From Whitmania pigra (taxonomy: Eukaryota > Annelida > Clitellata > Hirudinida > Haemopidae), in the NCBI GenBank assembly GCA_021613335.1, contig JAJTWR010000398.1, positions 1,292,501 through 1,356,500 of the forward strand: 64,000 nt of DNA, written 5' to 3'. The stretch's first letter is position 1; each line of letters starts with the position of its first letter. The notes beneath the pieces are model-generated. The model was not told the origin of the DNA. It searched no databases and worked only from the letters and a program-made list of their open reading frames with translations. Below are positions 1-13,599 of this stretch, one piece after another. The translations under genes and the position numbers were made by a program.

Positions 1-189
1 GTGAGTAGGGGTAGGGTGGTAGAAGTTTGTGAAAGGCAGTTGATAGGTTGTCATGCGTTCATCGAATTAACGTGAAATATGTTCGAGATTCGTGATCAGG
101 AGTAGAAATTAACGTTTCACAAAATTAAAAGGTACGAGGTGACAAACACGCCGAAACAAGAGTTTGTTGATTGTATCAACGTTTAGGAG

Positions 190-295
190 ATGCTATTTGT
201 CGTTGCTGTCGCTGAGAGACACATTTTAAGACGCATCTTAAATATATCATCATCATCATCGTCATCATCATTCATCATCATCATCATCATCATCA

Positions 296-336
<41 letters not shown>

Positions 337-370
337 TCATCATCATCATCATCATTCATCATCATCATCA

Positions 371-459
<89 letters not shown>

Positions 460-576
460 TGCCAGGACACAGTGTGTGTGTGATTTAAGGTCGTATCTTC
501 ACCACGTTTTGCACCTACTCGAATCCAATAAAACAAACATGGAACGATTAGCTTCCTGCATCATTTTATCGCTCCA

Positions 577-646
<70 letters not shown>

Positions 647-778
647 GGTGGTGGTGTTGATCAATGACACTTGGTGATGATGATGATGATAATAATTATA
701 ATAATAGTTGTCATTGTGTCATTATGAATATAATAATAATGATAGTAGTCATTGATGTCGTTATGATAATGATATTTG

Positions 779-812
<34 letters not shown>

Positions 813-1170
813 TGCTGCTGATGTTGTTGTCGTTGTCGTCGTCGTTATTGCTGTTGTTTTAATTAATCCGTCAAAACAAATACCTGACGATTTATCGACT
901 AATTTCGTAATTATTTGCTGGAAATTATGGAAAAACTATAATGCCGTGCGTCGGGCTGAAAATAACTCCATCAGTAAAAAAAACAATCATCATCGTCGTC
1001 GTCATCATCATCATCATCATCATCATAGTCGTCGTCATCGTCATCGTCGCCATCATCATCATTGTCGTCATCATTATCATCGTCGTCGTTATCGTCATCA
1101 TCATCATCATCATCGTCGTCGTCATCGTCATCATCATCATCGTCATCGTCATCATCATCCTAAGTGCCAT
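190..1170. repeat. Triplet microsatellite cluster (CAT/ATC, CGT, GTT)
   Basis: Seen directly: a long (CAT)n/(ATC)n run at about 246-422 passes into (CGT)n at 423-458. A pure (GTT)n run follows at about 578-647, then (ATC)n at 780-812 and mixed ATC/GTC at 984-1160. Open frames crossing these tracts encode only poly-His, poly-Val, poly-Ile or poly-Met and are not genes. The spacers (481-577, 813-983) show nothing recognisable. Confidence 0.95.
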
Positions 1171-1993
1171 TAACAATCGCAGAGTAATTATCAATATCAA
1201 CAACCAGGCTGGTGTTCCATTTTATTTTTTTTTTATTTTTTTTATTTTTTATTGAAGCGTTGACGTGGCTTTCATCCAGTTGGTATTTTTCCCATGTTGA
1301 GATGCAATTTTCCAGCGGCCGGGATTTTTTTTTTACCTGAATCAATTAATCGGTTAAAAAAATATGTTAAAAATTTTATAACGTGCAATAATTGCGCTGT
1401 CGATCTGAATCAACGTGGCTATAATTAGCTCTGACCTTCAGACAAATAATTGCGACCAATGAAATCACAATCGCCATCCTTCCACCATCCTTCCACCATC
1501 CTTCCACTACCCTTCCTACACCCTGCTATCATCTTGCCTCCCTCCAATGTAATGTTCACCCAAAAAAAGGCAGCATTAATAAGTACATCTTCGAGTTCAC
1601 CATTCCTGACCGATTGCTATCACCATGATCATCATAACAGCTACCATCTTTACAATCAACATCAATATCATCATCATCATCATCATCATCGTCATCGTCA
1701 TCATCATCGTCATCGTCATCATTATCATCATCGTCATCATCATCATCATCATCATCATCATCGTCGTCATCATCCTCCCCTCCATCACATTTCACGATTC
1801 CTAAACCGAACATCCTTCAAAAGCCGACGAAAGACATGGTAATGGATCACGTGACATCTTTCCAGTGATGTCATCATCGATCCACTCACACCTGCGTCCA
1901 AGGTCAACCTCGAGCGACGGAACTTTTTTCCACTTCAACTCGGCACTTTGAAACTACAAAACCCTCTCTTTTTCATCATCGCCATAGCCATCG

Positions 1994-2052
<59 letters not shown>

Positions 2053-2067
2053 AGCAGCAACAACATC

Positions 2068-2099
<32 letters not shown>

Positions 2100-2100
2100 C

Positions 2101-2138
<38 letters not shown>

Positions 2139-2156
2139 GTCATCGTCATCGTCATC
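1171..2156. repeat. Degenerate ATC/GTC triplet tracts with unique spacers
   Basis: Two further triplet blocks lie at about 1668-1772 (ATC with GTC interruptions) and 1994-2156 (ATC with a short AGC run near 2038-2055). The unique sequence between them (1171-1667, 1773-1990) holds no exon I can support. The minus-strand frame across 1556-1813 is poly-Asp produced by the repeat. Confidence 0.9.
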
Positions 2157-2848
2157 AACCCTCTCTTCTTCAGATTCTCTCGTTCTTCAAGAAATTTAGC
2201 CATTTCCACTTAGTTAGATCATCTACCTGGCTTAGTCACCTGAATAACTGGAGAGTGTGTTTGATCTTTTCCGCTGAGAATTTTGAAGACCCCTGAGGTT
2301 GGTTGCGGAGCACCTTAAAACGAGAGCAAATGTGCGAGTGTGAGCGAGTGTCTGAGTTATGTGTGATCGAAATAAAAAAGAATAAAAACATTGTTGATTG
2401 ACTTGCTACTAGTTGAAACTAAAACTGATTGACGCGGCACTGATTGAAGTTAAAAACCATGCTGGTTGAATTGATAGCAACTGAAACTAAAAAAAACTTA
2501 CTGGTGTTTCACTGGTTGAAATAAACAAAAATCCGTGTTGATTGACCTGCTACTAGTTGGAACATAATGTACTGATTGACGTGGCACTGATTGAAATAAA
2601 AAAAATCCATGTTGATTGACAACCACCATCGATATCTGACGGATCAATCTGAAACGCCACCTGCCGATCTGGCGTGACTTTCCGTCGGTCACGTGCTAAA
2701 GGTGTTTCCACTTCTTCTCAATCATCAGGCCACCTGGCGAATGAAACTGCAGGAAACTTTCATATTTTTAAAAGGAACTGATTTCCAAGCTGCCCAATAT
2801 TATTTCTGTTGATAATGTTTTATAATTTTATTACATTTTTTGTTATTT

Positions 2849-2889
<41 letters not shown>

Positions 2890-3094
2890 AGTCGTCGTCG
2901 TCGTCCTCGCCTTTCAGAACTTGGACAATCGTTATCAGCATCGTTGATGATAAAAAAAACATCATAGCCATATTTGTTGATTTATTATGACGTCATCCTG
3001 TCAGTCAATAAAGCTTCAATATAGTCACATCAGCTCATTAATATTCTCATTAACACCGACAAAATATCTGAGCCTATAAAAATCATCATCGCCG

Positions 3095-3128
<34 letters not shown>

Positions 3129-3861
3129 TCATCATCATCATCATCATCATCGTCATCGTCATCGTCATCAACCCTCTCTTCTTCAGATTCTCTCGTTCTT
3201 CAAGAAATTTAGCCATTTCCACTTAGTTAGATCATCTACCTGGCTTAGTCACCTGAATAACTTGAGAGTGTGTTTGATCTTTTCCGCTGAGAATTTTGAA
3301 GACCCCTGAGGTTGGTTGCGGAGCACCTTAAAACGAGAGCAAATGTGCGAGTGTGAGCGAGTGTCTGAGTTATGTGTGATCGAAATAAAAAAGAATAAAA
3401 ACATTGTTGATTGACTTGCTACTAGTTGAAACTAAAACTGATTGACGCGGCACTGATTGAAGTTAAAAACCATGCTGGTTGAATTGATAGCAACTGAAAC
3501 TAAAAAAAACTTACTGGTGTTTCACTGGTTGAAATAAACAAAAATCCGTGTTGATTGACCTGCTACTAGTTGGAACATAATGTACTGATTGACGTGGCAC
3601 TGATTGAAATAAAAAAAATCCATGTTGATTGACAACCACCATCGATATCTGACGGATCAATCTGAAACGCCACCTGCCGATCTGGCGTGACTTTCCGTCG
3701 GTCACGTGCTAAAGGTGTTTCCACTTCTTCTCAATCATCAGGCCACCTGGCGAATGAAACTGCAGGAAACTTTCATATTTTTAAAAGGAACTGATTTCCA
3801 AGCTGCCCAATATTATTTCTGTTGATAATGTTTTATAATTTTATTACATTTTTTGTTATTT

Positions 3862-3902
<41 letters not shown>

Positions 3903-4107
3903 AGTCGTCGTCGTCGTCCTCGCCTTTCAGAACTTGGACAATCGTTATCAGCATCGTTGATGATAAAAAAAACATCATAGCCATATTTGTTGATTTATTA
4001 TGACGTCATCCTGTCAGTCAATAAAGCTTCAATATAGTCACATCAGCTCATTAATATTCTCATTAACACCGACAAAATATCTGAGCCTATAAAAATCATC
4101 ATCGCCG

Positions 4108-4175
<68 letters not shown>

Positions 4176-4178
4176 GTC
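2157..4178. repeat. Tandem duplication, period 1013 bp
   Basis: The sequence from about 2157 recurs from 3170 with a constant offset of 1013 bp. I saw one substitution in the unique core (ctgg at about 2250 against cttg). Both copies begin and end inside ATC/GTC triplet runs, and the second copy ends in an expanded ATC tract at 4098-4175. No gene is recognised in the unit; a 64-codon minus frame is present in both copies but resembles nothing. Inference: unequal exchange or replication slippage between the flanking microsatellites. Confidence 0.92.
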
Positions 4179-4610
4179 GTCGTCGTCTTTATAATCATCA
4201 TCATCATCATCCTCATCATCATCATCATCACTATCATCACCGCCACAATCACTATCACCATCATCATCATCATCATCATCGCAACCATCATCAGCGGGCA
4301 CATTATTATGCGCTCTACTAGAAATTCTTCGGGCAAGTCGAAATGGTCGTCCGTGATTTTATTTATGGAGCAATTCCAATTCATTTCATACACGGTTAAA
4401 TTTTTCCATTTCGCCTGCGTCGGTCCTAAGCGCCTCCACGGTCGCTCCGACCATCCACCGGCGGAATGAAGGATCGTTGATGGAGCGCACGATGAATATT
4501 AAATGAGGTAATTATGAATTGGTAATGAGATGTTCGCTTGTTTGAATTTCGATTGGCTGTTATCGATGAGGAACAATGGTTGTCATGGTTCGTGGTTCAT
4601 TATTACTTAA
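4179..4610. other. Triplet tail and unique spacer without a gene
   Basis: The ATC-type repeat continues in imperfect form to about 4290. The remaining 300 bases are unique sequence in which I see no exon, promoter motif or RNA gene. Confidence 0.6.
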
Positions 4611-4615
4611 AATTA

Positions 4616-5945
<1,330 letters not shown>

Positions 5946-6309
5946 TATTTTTATTACGTGTACTTGTAAATAGTAAACATTGAAAAAAAATATGACAGCA
6001 AAAGAATGATGTTTTATACTGTTCTTGCGGACAAACAGCAATTTAAACAATTGAACTAATTTACTAAAACAATTTCAAGGTTAAATAAAATATTAAAACA
6101 CATTATAATGAATAAATAATTTAATTTCTGTAGTTAACAATCGATGAATGATTATGGCGCTTCATAAATGCACTACATTTACATTTACCAAAAAAACTTT
6201 CACCAATCAAATTGAGACAGGGCACTGGGGTGGATAGGGGGAGGGGGGTAAGAGGTGAGAATCTTTCGATCTCAACGATTGGGTGGGTGGAATCCTCGAA
6301 GAATCCCCT

Positions 6310-6595
6310 CACATGACGTAACTCTCCCGTGGCGATCGATTTACTGTTTTTGGAATCGCGACCGACGACCCAAACACGCGCGTTTCAGCGGAAACGACGA
6401 ATACTGAAGATCGTGAATAAGCATTACATGCGCCTAAATTATGGACTCTTTTTCCGGTTGCTTTTTCAAGATGGCGGCTCACCCGACGCTCGTATTAATT
6501 TTAGAACATCCCCACGTGACGTCATTACACGTTGTGCTGGTCATCTCATTCCCGCTTAAGAATGGGCTCTTACTGAGATCATGACGTCATTATAA
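6310..6595. promoter_or_regulatory. Promoter-like segment with ETS, YY1 and CRE-type motifs
   Basis: Within 280 bp the sequence shows TGACGTA (6314-6320), an ETS-type TTCCGG (6452-6457), the YY1-type AAGATGGCGGC (6468-6478), CACGTGACGTCA (6513-6524, E-box plus full CRE) and TGACGTCA (6582-6589). CpG is clearly richer than in its surroundings. This combination is typical of housekeeping core promoters in animals. The YY1 motif contains an ATG opening a 36-codon frame that ends before 6585. No downstream coding exon was recognised on either strand, so the gene served is unknown; it could be noncoding or a relic. Confidence 0.45.
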
Positions 6596-6599
6596 CTTA

Positions 6600-7380
6600 C
6601 TTTTTTCTATAAAATTACTTCGCTCGGTTGCCGCCCGAAAGTGGAAATCAAATTTCAAGTGGAATCTTTCCAGGCATCATGCCATTCGTCCAGGCAATTT
6701 ACCATTCATCATGCATTTTCCATTCACCATCATTCATCGTGCATTACCAACTGCCTATCATGCACAACCACCACTCATCAGCATTACATCAATTAGGCAT
6801 CATTACATAAGTTACCATTTAATGTACATCAACCATGCAACATATTATCAAAAGCTTATCTCACCATGTCAGCTACCCACCAACCATCTACCCACCTAAC
6901 CATACACCAACCCAACCCCACCTCCCCCCACTACCCCCCATCCATTCGGCCACCTTCATCCATTTCTAATTCGGTTTGATCTTCACTGTTAGTGGCTGGC
7001 TTCATGTCTAATGAGAAGCCAATGAAATAACTCCACACAATCTTTCCAGTTGAAACCGCAGCAAGACGCCACGTAATTATAAGCATTATAACTGAAATAA
7101 TTAACTGTTGTTATTATTGTTATTGTTGTTGTTATTATTATATATATATAATATATAAATAATTTTATATAATAATAATAACATTATTAGTAATTAATAA
7201 TAAATAATAATAAAATAATTAATTAATATTATAATAATAATTATTATTATTACTATTATTAATTTAAGTGTGACCTTCTTAATCATCGTTAAAACGTTTA
7301 TCTCTCCTTTTTTTTTTATTGCAAATTAAAAAAAAACAACAACAAATTATTTTCCCGCTCCGTTTTCATTGGAATTGATT
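6600..7380. other. AT-rich intergenic stretch, no gene seen
   Basis: Holds cat-rich low-complexity sequence at 6660-6960 and imperfect TTA/ATT tracts around 7110-7260. No frame here resembles a protein, and no RNA gene was recognised. Confidence 0.5.
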
Positions 7381-7395
7381 GTCCAGTGATTTCAG

Positions 7396-7602
7396 ATGTT
7401 TATAGTTCTTCTGATAATCTTTTCAGATCTCTTTACTTTTTTACTTTTGCAAATTTCTCTGAATCTGTCAATCATTTCTGCCGATTTCTGCAACGTAAAT
7501 GTGTTTTTTATTACCGACTCAGAAACCGAAAAGGAATACCATCAATATCGCATCAATACATCGCTACAACGACAAGAAAAATGGCACCAGACAAAGACTT
7601 GT
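7396..7602 (+). CDS. Possible exon of a small secreted protein (unsupported by homology)
   Basis: An open frame begins with ATG at 7396. Its first 33 or so residues are strongly hydrophobic and end near an Ile-Ser-Ala-Asp step, like a signal peptide. A polar stretch with two cysteines follows, and the frame runs into a good donor-like GTAAGA at 7603. A CAG sits immediately before the ATG, so it could also be an internal exon. I recognise no family, found no partner exon, and the region is AT-rich, where hydrophobic frames arise by chance. Treat as a weak candidate. Confidence 0.2.
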
Positions 7603-7639
7603 AAGAGATTGTTTTAAAATCGATGAAAATGTCGCAAAA

Positions 7640-8450
7640 ACGTCGTCATAAAGTCGCATTTAACTGTTCTTTTATTTCAAAATCAATTTAAAAAGAAAGT
7701 TCAGTTTCAAAGGAGTATTATCTAGTTCCAAGACATTGCACAAATAAATAATTAATGATGTTTTATTATTACATCTGAATTAAGTATATCCACAAAAATT
7801 AGGAATTATAATTAGTAAATTACTATTATATTTTATCAGTATCTTTATTAATTTGTAGTTCATTATGTCATTATGTTCATTAGATTATTTTCAAATGAAC
7901 GACATTGAAATGCAATACCAAATGAAGTACCGTTGCAAACATTAAAGCATTTATTGTTACATAATTTATTATATATTAATAAACAAAATAATAATAAATA
8001 TTATAATAATATTATTATTGCTATTCGCCATTATTAATGCCATAGTCATCATTATTGCTATTAATATTTTTTTAGTAATAATAATTAATTATTATTATTA
8101 TCATTGTTATTATTATTATTATCATTAATATTATTAAATGCGTTTAGAAGAGGCAGACGAGTGGGCAGATCGGAGGGAGAACATTATACTTCCGTCTGAT
8201 AAAAGGGCCGACATCTGACGAACGACTGCGAAATTGGTCGGTCGGAAATGGAATTTTGCTCACGCTCGTACAATTTATCAATCCCGTTTCGATTCGATTA
8301 TCCTCGCTTTTAATAATGTTTTTAATTACAAGCACTGCTGCTCTTCGCCAGCACAATCGTACATTTCATCAGATGGCGCGAGTCTTGCATTGGAAAGTAG
8401 CGACGTGTCGCCATCTCCGCGAGTCGCTGGTGAAGTCGGCGGTTAGTGAC
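7640..8450. other. AT-rich intergenic stretch
   Basis: Contains TTA/ATT low-complexity sequence around 7960-8135 and a short GC-richer block at 8144-8455. Short overlapping frames occur on both strands of that block but none resembles a known protein. Confidence 0.5.
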
Positions 8451-8454
8451 GCTT

Positions 8455-8720
8455 AAGAATGGATGGATGGTATGATGGTAAGGGATGGATGGATGGATGG
8501 TATGATGGTTAGGAATGGATGGATGGTATGATGGTTAGGAATGGTTGGTTATTGTGGTGAATGGGGATGGATGGATGGTATGATGCTTAGGAGTGGTTAG
8601 ATGGTATGCTGGTACGGAATGGATGGATGGTATGGTTCTTGATCGTAAGGAAGAGATGGTTTGGAGGTTGATAGTCGTAGTGGTTAGGAGTGGATGGATG
8701 TTCGATTTATGGATGGAAAT
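8455..8720. repeat. GGATGGATGGTATGATGGTTA-type minisatellite
   Basis: Roughly nine imperfect units built from GGATGGAT followed by GGTATGATGGTTAGGAAT run across this interval, with substitutions increasing to the right. No coding sense is apparent. Confidence 0.85.
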
Positions 8721-9309
8721 AAAATAATGATGCCGATCGATACGTTGCTCCCATTAATAAGGGAGAACAGAGGCAGACAAATTTTTAGCGCCAACGATAC
8801 AATAGTCCGCTATGATTATTTGTAATAATTTTTTTCTAGAGTTTTTAAAATTTATTTTTTTACTATCAATACTTACAACTAATTGAATAGTTAATTAATT
8901 AAAAAAATTTAAATTAATTTCTGATTAAATTCTACTCGCAACTTCCTCGTTCTCCTTGGATCTTTATCTGGCAACTGCGCAGCAACTTTCATTTTCCAAT
9001 ATTTTTACATGGCAAAACTTTCAACAACAAAAAAAACATTTCCAAAAAAATAAAAGCATTATTTCCTCATCGAATCCATCTGCAGTCGCTGGAAAGAAGG
9101 AAAGATGATTTGAATGCGACTGGAAAAGTATGGAAAAGTATTTCTCTGTTCGACGTTTCGATCTTTTAACGATCCTTCGCAAGACATCGGACCCGGGAAC
9201 CAGTCGTTCGTGTTGTTGTTGACGACGACAACAGCAAGAACAACACTGTGGTCATTGGCAACAACAATAAGGGATAGAACAAGAACAATAAGCAGAATCT
9301 GAATAATAA

Positions 9310-9600
<291 letters not shown>

Positions 9601-9936
9601 ATTTATGATAGGACACAGGCAGCTCTAAATGATGCAGCAAAATTGAAATTGTTGAAACGATTTTTTTCTTGTTGATGTTGTTGTAATTGTTGAGATGACG
9701 TCACTCAAGCAGATGCAGTTGATTTAGGTTGTTGTTGGTGTTGTTTTTTTGTTTCATAACCTCAAATTTCGTTAAATTAACATTTAAATATTTATTTAGT
9801 TATCAAATTCAAAAGATTAAATAAAAAATAATACATTGTATTTTATTCTTAGCTTCAATCAAGTGTCAATTAATGACAAACAATGACTAATTATAGTAAT
9901 TATTATAATTATATTAATAGTAATTATGTTAGGTCC

Positions 9937-12282
9937 TCATCGCTCTCCAACTGTGCAGATTCCGACATCAGTAATTGTGACTGGTTTCATGGGCCTGTCA
10001 TTCTGGGTGGGTTGTCCTTCAATTATCTTCAATGTCCTAGACCCCTCAATGACCTGACTGGGAAGGTTTTTTGCCATTTTAAATAAAATTCTAAATGTTT
10101 ACAACTTCTCAATAAATTTCCGAAATTCAGAAAATAGGAATAATAATTAGCTCGTCAACCAACAAAAGTTAAACGGTTTGATTGATTTTGAATGCAAGTC
10201 GGCATGAAATCGCTTTACCCGAAAGCTACAAACTTCATGTCCATCCACTCTGCAGGCTGAAGGGTGATGTAGAACTGCGAGGAGTTTGTGTGGGCCCCCT
10301 TGTTTGCCATCCCAAGTACCCCTCTCTTGTTGTGTTTCACCACAAAATTTTCGTCTGCATGCAAATATGCAAATTTCATGATGACTATAATCATTCGCAT
10401 AATTTTAGATTTTACCTGGCTACAATTTAAATGCAGTGGTAAGTAATTATTTATTAATTAATTACTTTTTGTTTAATTAATATGTAATAATAGTTTTTGT
10501 TAAGTGATGATGTAATTAAGAAATTCGGATAGTGACAACAAATGGAAATTAATTAATTATAAAAGAATAAATTTTTAATAAGTTTAGAGTCTATGGTTTT
10601 ACATTAACTTCAATGTTTAATGAGTTGATGCAGCTTCAAAACCTTCAAATGTGTCTCCATAAATTGAAGTTCCATCATTTCCTTTCAAAGCTTTGATGTC
10701 TGAAATATAAATTAAATGTTAATTGAATGTAACTCAAATGATAATTAAGAATATTAATAATTAAGAGATGACTTATTCAATTCATTATTATCAGTCTTAT
10801 TAGACTCAGAAAACTCAATGGATAACAAAATATATTTTAACTTAACTTATGATAATATAATTCCCTAATTTTGAATTTTGTGTAACTATTTTTTAACTTA
10901 ATTTATCTCTTTAATTCCGAACATTTCATAGTTATTCTTAATTTTTCTCCTTAATTCTGAATATTTTGTAATTAATTTTTTTAACTGAATTTCTCTTCTC
11001 AATTCCAAAAATTTTATATTTTCCAAAACACCTCCCCCTTGTATCCATCCCTGTGGAACAATCCTGTGAATGATGGAGTTCTTGTAATGAAGGTCGACCT
11101 CTGAAACTTGGGTTGAACCGAGTTCCCCTGTGCAGAGCATCTTGAAGTTCAGGCAGGTCTTTGGCACGAGGTCATCAAACAACTGAAGCAAACAAAATCA
11201 CATATTGTTTGTAAATAACTAAATCAAACAAAATAATGTGTTGTTTGTAACTAACTAAATATATCTGTGAAATAAATTTAACAATAAATTTGTAATGATT
11301 TATAAAGACTCTTTATTAACATAAAGTTTTTTTACATTGGCCACTGTTTCAATTTAACATTTTTAAGAATATAGCATACCAATAAAGTAAACATGGCACA
11401 AATTATTTTAAACAATCATAAAATAATATTTTAAGGACAGCATTATCCCCACTTCAATGACAATCCTTCCTATGGGATAATCCTCAATTGCAAAGTCCAT
11501 AAAGATGAAGGTGTGCTGAAACATTGAGAATAATTTGTTTTCTGATAAGTTCAATAATTTATGAAATATAATTTTAAAATAAGCAGGCTTAAAAAAAACA
11601 ATCAAAAACTATCAAAATTAAATTTTTGAAATCAATTAATCCATTAAAACATTGTAGAATTCCATATACTGCATAATATTTCTACCTCACATATGTAGCA
11701 TATAAATGATGGTATATTGCATAATATTTCTACCTCACATATGTAGCATATGAATTATGACAAAATCCCACCAACGTTTTTAGACTCAATGAAATTCTTG
11801 TAGGACTCTTGAGCCAGGACCTCATAAAGTGCAATTGGTCTGAAATTCTCATAGCAGTCAGTTTCTTCTGCCCAGCTAATGAACTCTTTTGGTCCTCCCA
11901 AAACCTCGTCATTTACAAAAACTAAGGCTTTGTCTTCAAACGACCACAACTCGCATTTTAATTCCTTAAGATTGAAAACTTGAAATGTCAATTTATCAAT
12001 TCGAATCTAATTAATCAGCGGTTACTTTTATTTTTTTCTCTATGAAATTATCCCAGTCTATCTCCACCATGCCTTCCAACTGAGGTTTCTCGAATAAATT
12101 CGGACTTTTAACGTGGAGGTCCTTAAAGGACAAACATGTTGCTGTTAACATTGCTGCACAAAGTATCAAATAAAAAATTAATTAACCTCTGCGCAACATT
12201 TAGCCATCTGAAAATCGACATAGTTTAGGATTCCGTAAACTTGAACACGAAACTTCTTATCCTTCATTGCAGCTGTTGCCAT
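9937..12282 (-). CDS. PPIL6: PPIL6, cyclophilin-like (probably inactive) peptidyl-prolyl isomerase
   Basis: Eight exons can be joined in phase: 12282-12187, 12121-12026, 11964-11776, 11515-11453, 11182-11032, 10699-10643, 10354-10219 and 10057-9937, giving 302 residues (human PPIL6 is about 311). The N-terminal 140 residues match the PPIL6-specific extension. The C-terminal half is a cyclophilin domain with [40 protein letters not shown] and SQFYITLQ. The cyclophilin active-site Arg is kept (HRI), but the Phe and Met that follow it in cyclophilin A are replaced (PQGWIQ), as in vertebrate PPIL6, so isomerase activity is doubtful. The start is the ATG in gttgccATG read on the minus strand; exon 2 uses the acceptor tttaag before GACCTC. 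Function is poorly known; the family is annotated as probable inactive isomerases. Confidence 0.93.
11671..11752. repeat. Two-copy 48-bp tandem repeat in a PPIL6 intron
   Basis: A segment containing gcataatatttctacctcac begins at 11671 and again at 11719, so the period is 48 bp. It lies in the intron between PPIL6 exons 3 and 4, close to the exon 3 donor. No coding consequence. Confidence 0.8.
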
Positions 12283-13200
12283 GAAAACCGTGAAAACTCT
12301 CGGAAGCGTTTAAAAGTTGATTTAACTAATTACGCTTCATTTAATTACTAAATTTTTAATAAATTAGCAACACCTGAACAATACTATGATTATTTTTTTA
12401 ATATCAAAAATTTATAAGTCATAATTTCGTACTTCATTTAAATTGCTTTAAATTGCTTTTAATTTGATTTAAAAAAATAAACTAAAATACATTTTAGACT
12501 GCAATGCTGAAGAAACAGACGATATTTTGAAAATTAACATCAAATCTAAGTTTATTGGTCATCCAATACATCGAATAGTTTGAACAGACAAATACAATTT
12601 GATTTTCAATATCTAAGTAAGCAAGCTGTCACATAGGGTTTGCATCCTGCCAGCGATAAAAATAACAGTAGTAACATGATGAGTTCGCAACCCAGCTTGC
12701 ACCATCACAAAGCGCCACTGGGAGACTTTACAAATGATCTAGAATAAGACTAAATAATCAGTGTAAATCTATGGCGTTACAAAACTTTACACTTTTTTTA
12801 ATTTTAGAAAATATCGGTTATTTTATCATTTTAGTTCCTTAAATGTTTTTTAGCGTTAGGCAGTTGTTAAGAAGTGAAATGATGTTTTTCAAATGAGCCC
12901 TACAATACAGAAGACCAACAAATTGTTTAATAGGATGAGTGGGTCATCTGTTTAATTGATATGATTTTAAGAATTATGAAAGTATATTCAAGTATAATAT
13001 AGAAAATTTCTAAATAAAATAATGAATACAACGATCAGCTGAAATGTGAATGCCACAATCCACATACTCCATTAGGTTGGAACTAAATCCCATTAATTCT
13101 CCAAGCAGTGAACAGCAAGAACTAGCTCGAGTAAAAAAAATTACCTAGTCCTGGAAAGAATCAGGGTTTGACGAATGGAAAGCATTACAAATAATATGTT
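12283..13200. other. Intergenic stretch between PPIL6 and the kinase array
   Basis: About 900 bp of AT-rich sequence upstream of PPIL6 (minus) and upstream of the array (plus). It presumably holds the PPIL6 promoter. I see no TATA box, exon or RNA gene. Confidence 0.4.
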
Positions 13201-13319
13201 GACCTGAAAAATATATTAAGCATAACCATTAATCGACTTAATACCTGCTTCTTATATTTTTAATTGACAAACAATATTTTTTTAAATCGATCATTGTAAA
13301 TTGTAATCGAAAAACCACT

Positions 13320-13599
13320 AAAATTTCGGCGCGCCTGTCATTGGCGCATATGCATGCATGCATCTATGCGCGTGATCCTATTGGCTGCTTGCATGCATCT
13401 AAACGCGTAATCCTATTGGATGATTGAATGCATGCATGCATGCATGCACGCAACCTTTTACGGATGCTATGTAAGGGAGATTAAGCGCATGCAAAATCAT
13501 TTCGACGAGTGACGCGGTGGAGACGGGTCGAGAGCTTCTGAGAGCGTTTGGTGCAAAAATAACCATATAAAATATTTCACTAAGAACGCTGCAATTGTT
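13320..13599 (+). promoter_or_regulatory. Promoter of array copy 1 (diverged)
   Basis: It aligns with the inner-unit promoters but differs at several points. The TATA element reads TATGTAA at about 13468-13474 instead of TATATAA. The upstream part reads ggcgcgcctgtcattggcgc, creating an extra inverted CCAAT (ATTGG), and the nearby TGCA repeat is longer. Inference: this edge copy escapes homogenisation and may be transcribed differently. Confidence 0.7.

Noticed and set aside
190..1255. Several open frames of poly-His, poly-Val, poly-Ile or poly-Met
   Set aside because: They are produced by triplet microsatellites that are open in most frames; no unique protein sequence is attached.
1556..1813. 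Minus-strand poly-Asp frame resembling an acidic protein
   Set aside because: It is the reverse complement of an ATC tract; the unique ends resemble nothing.
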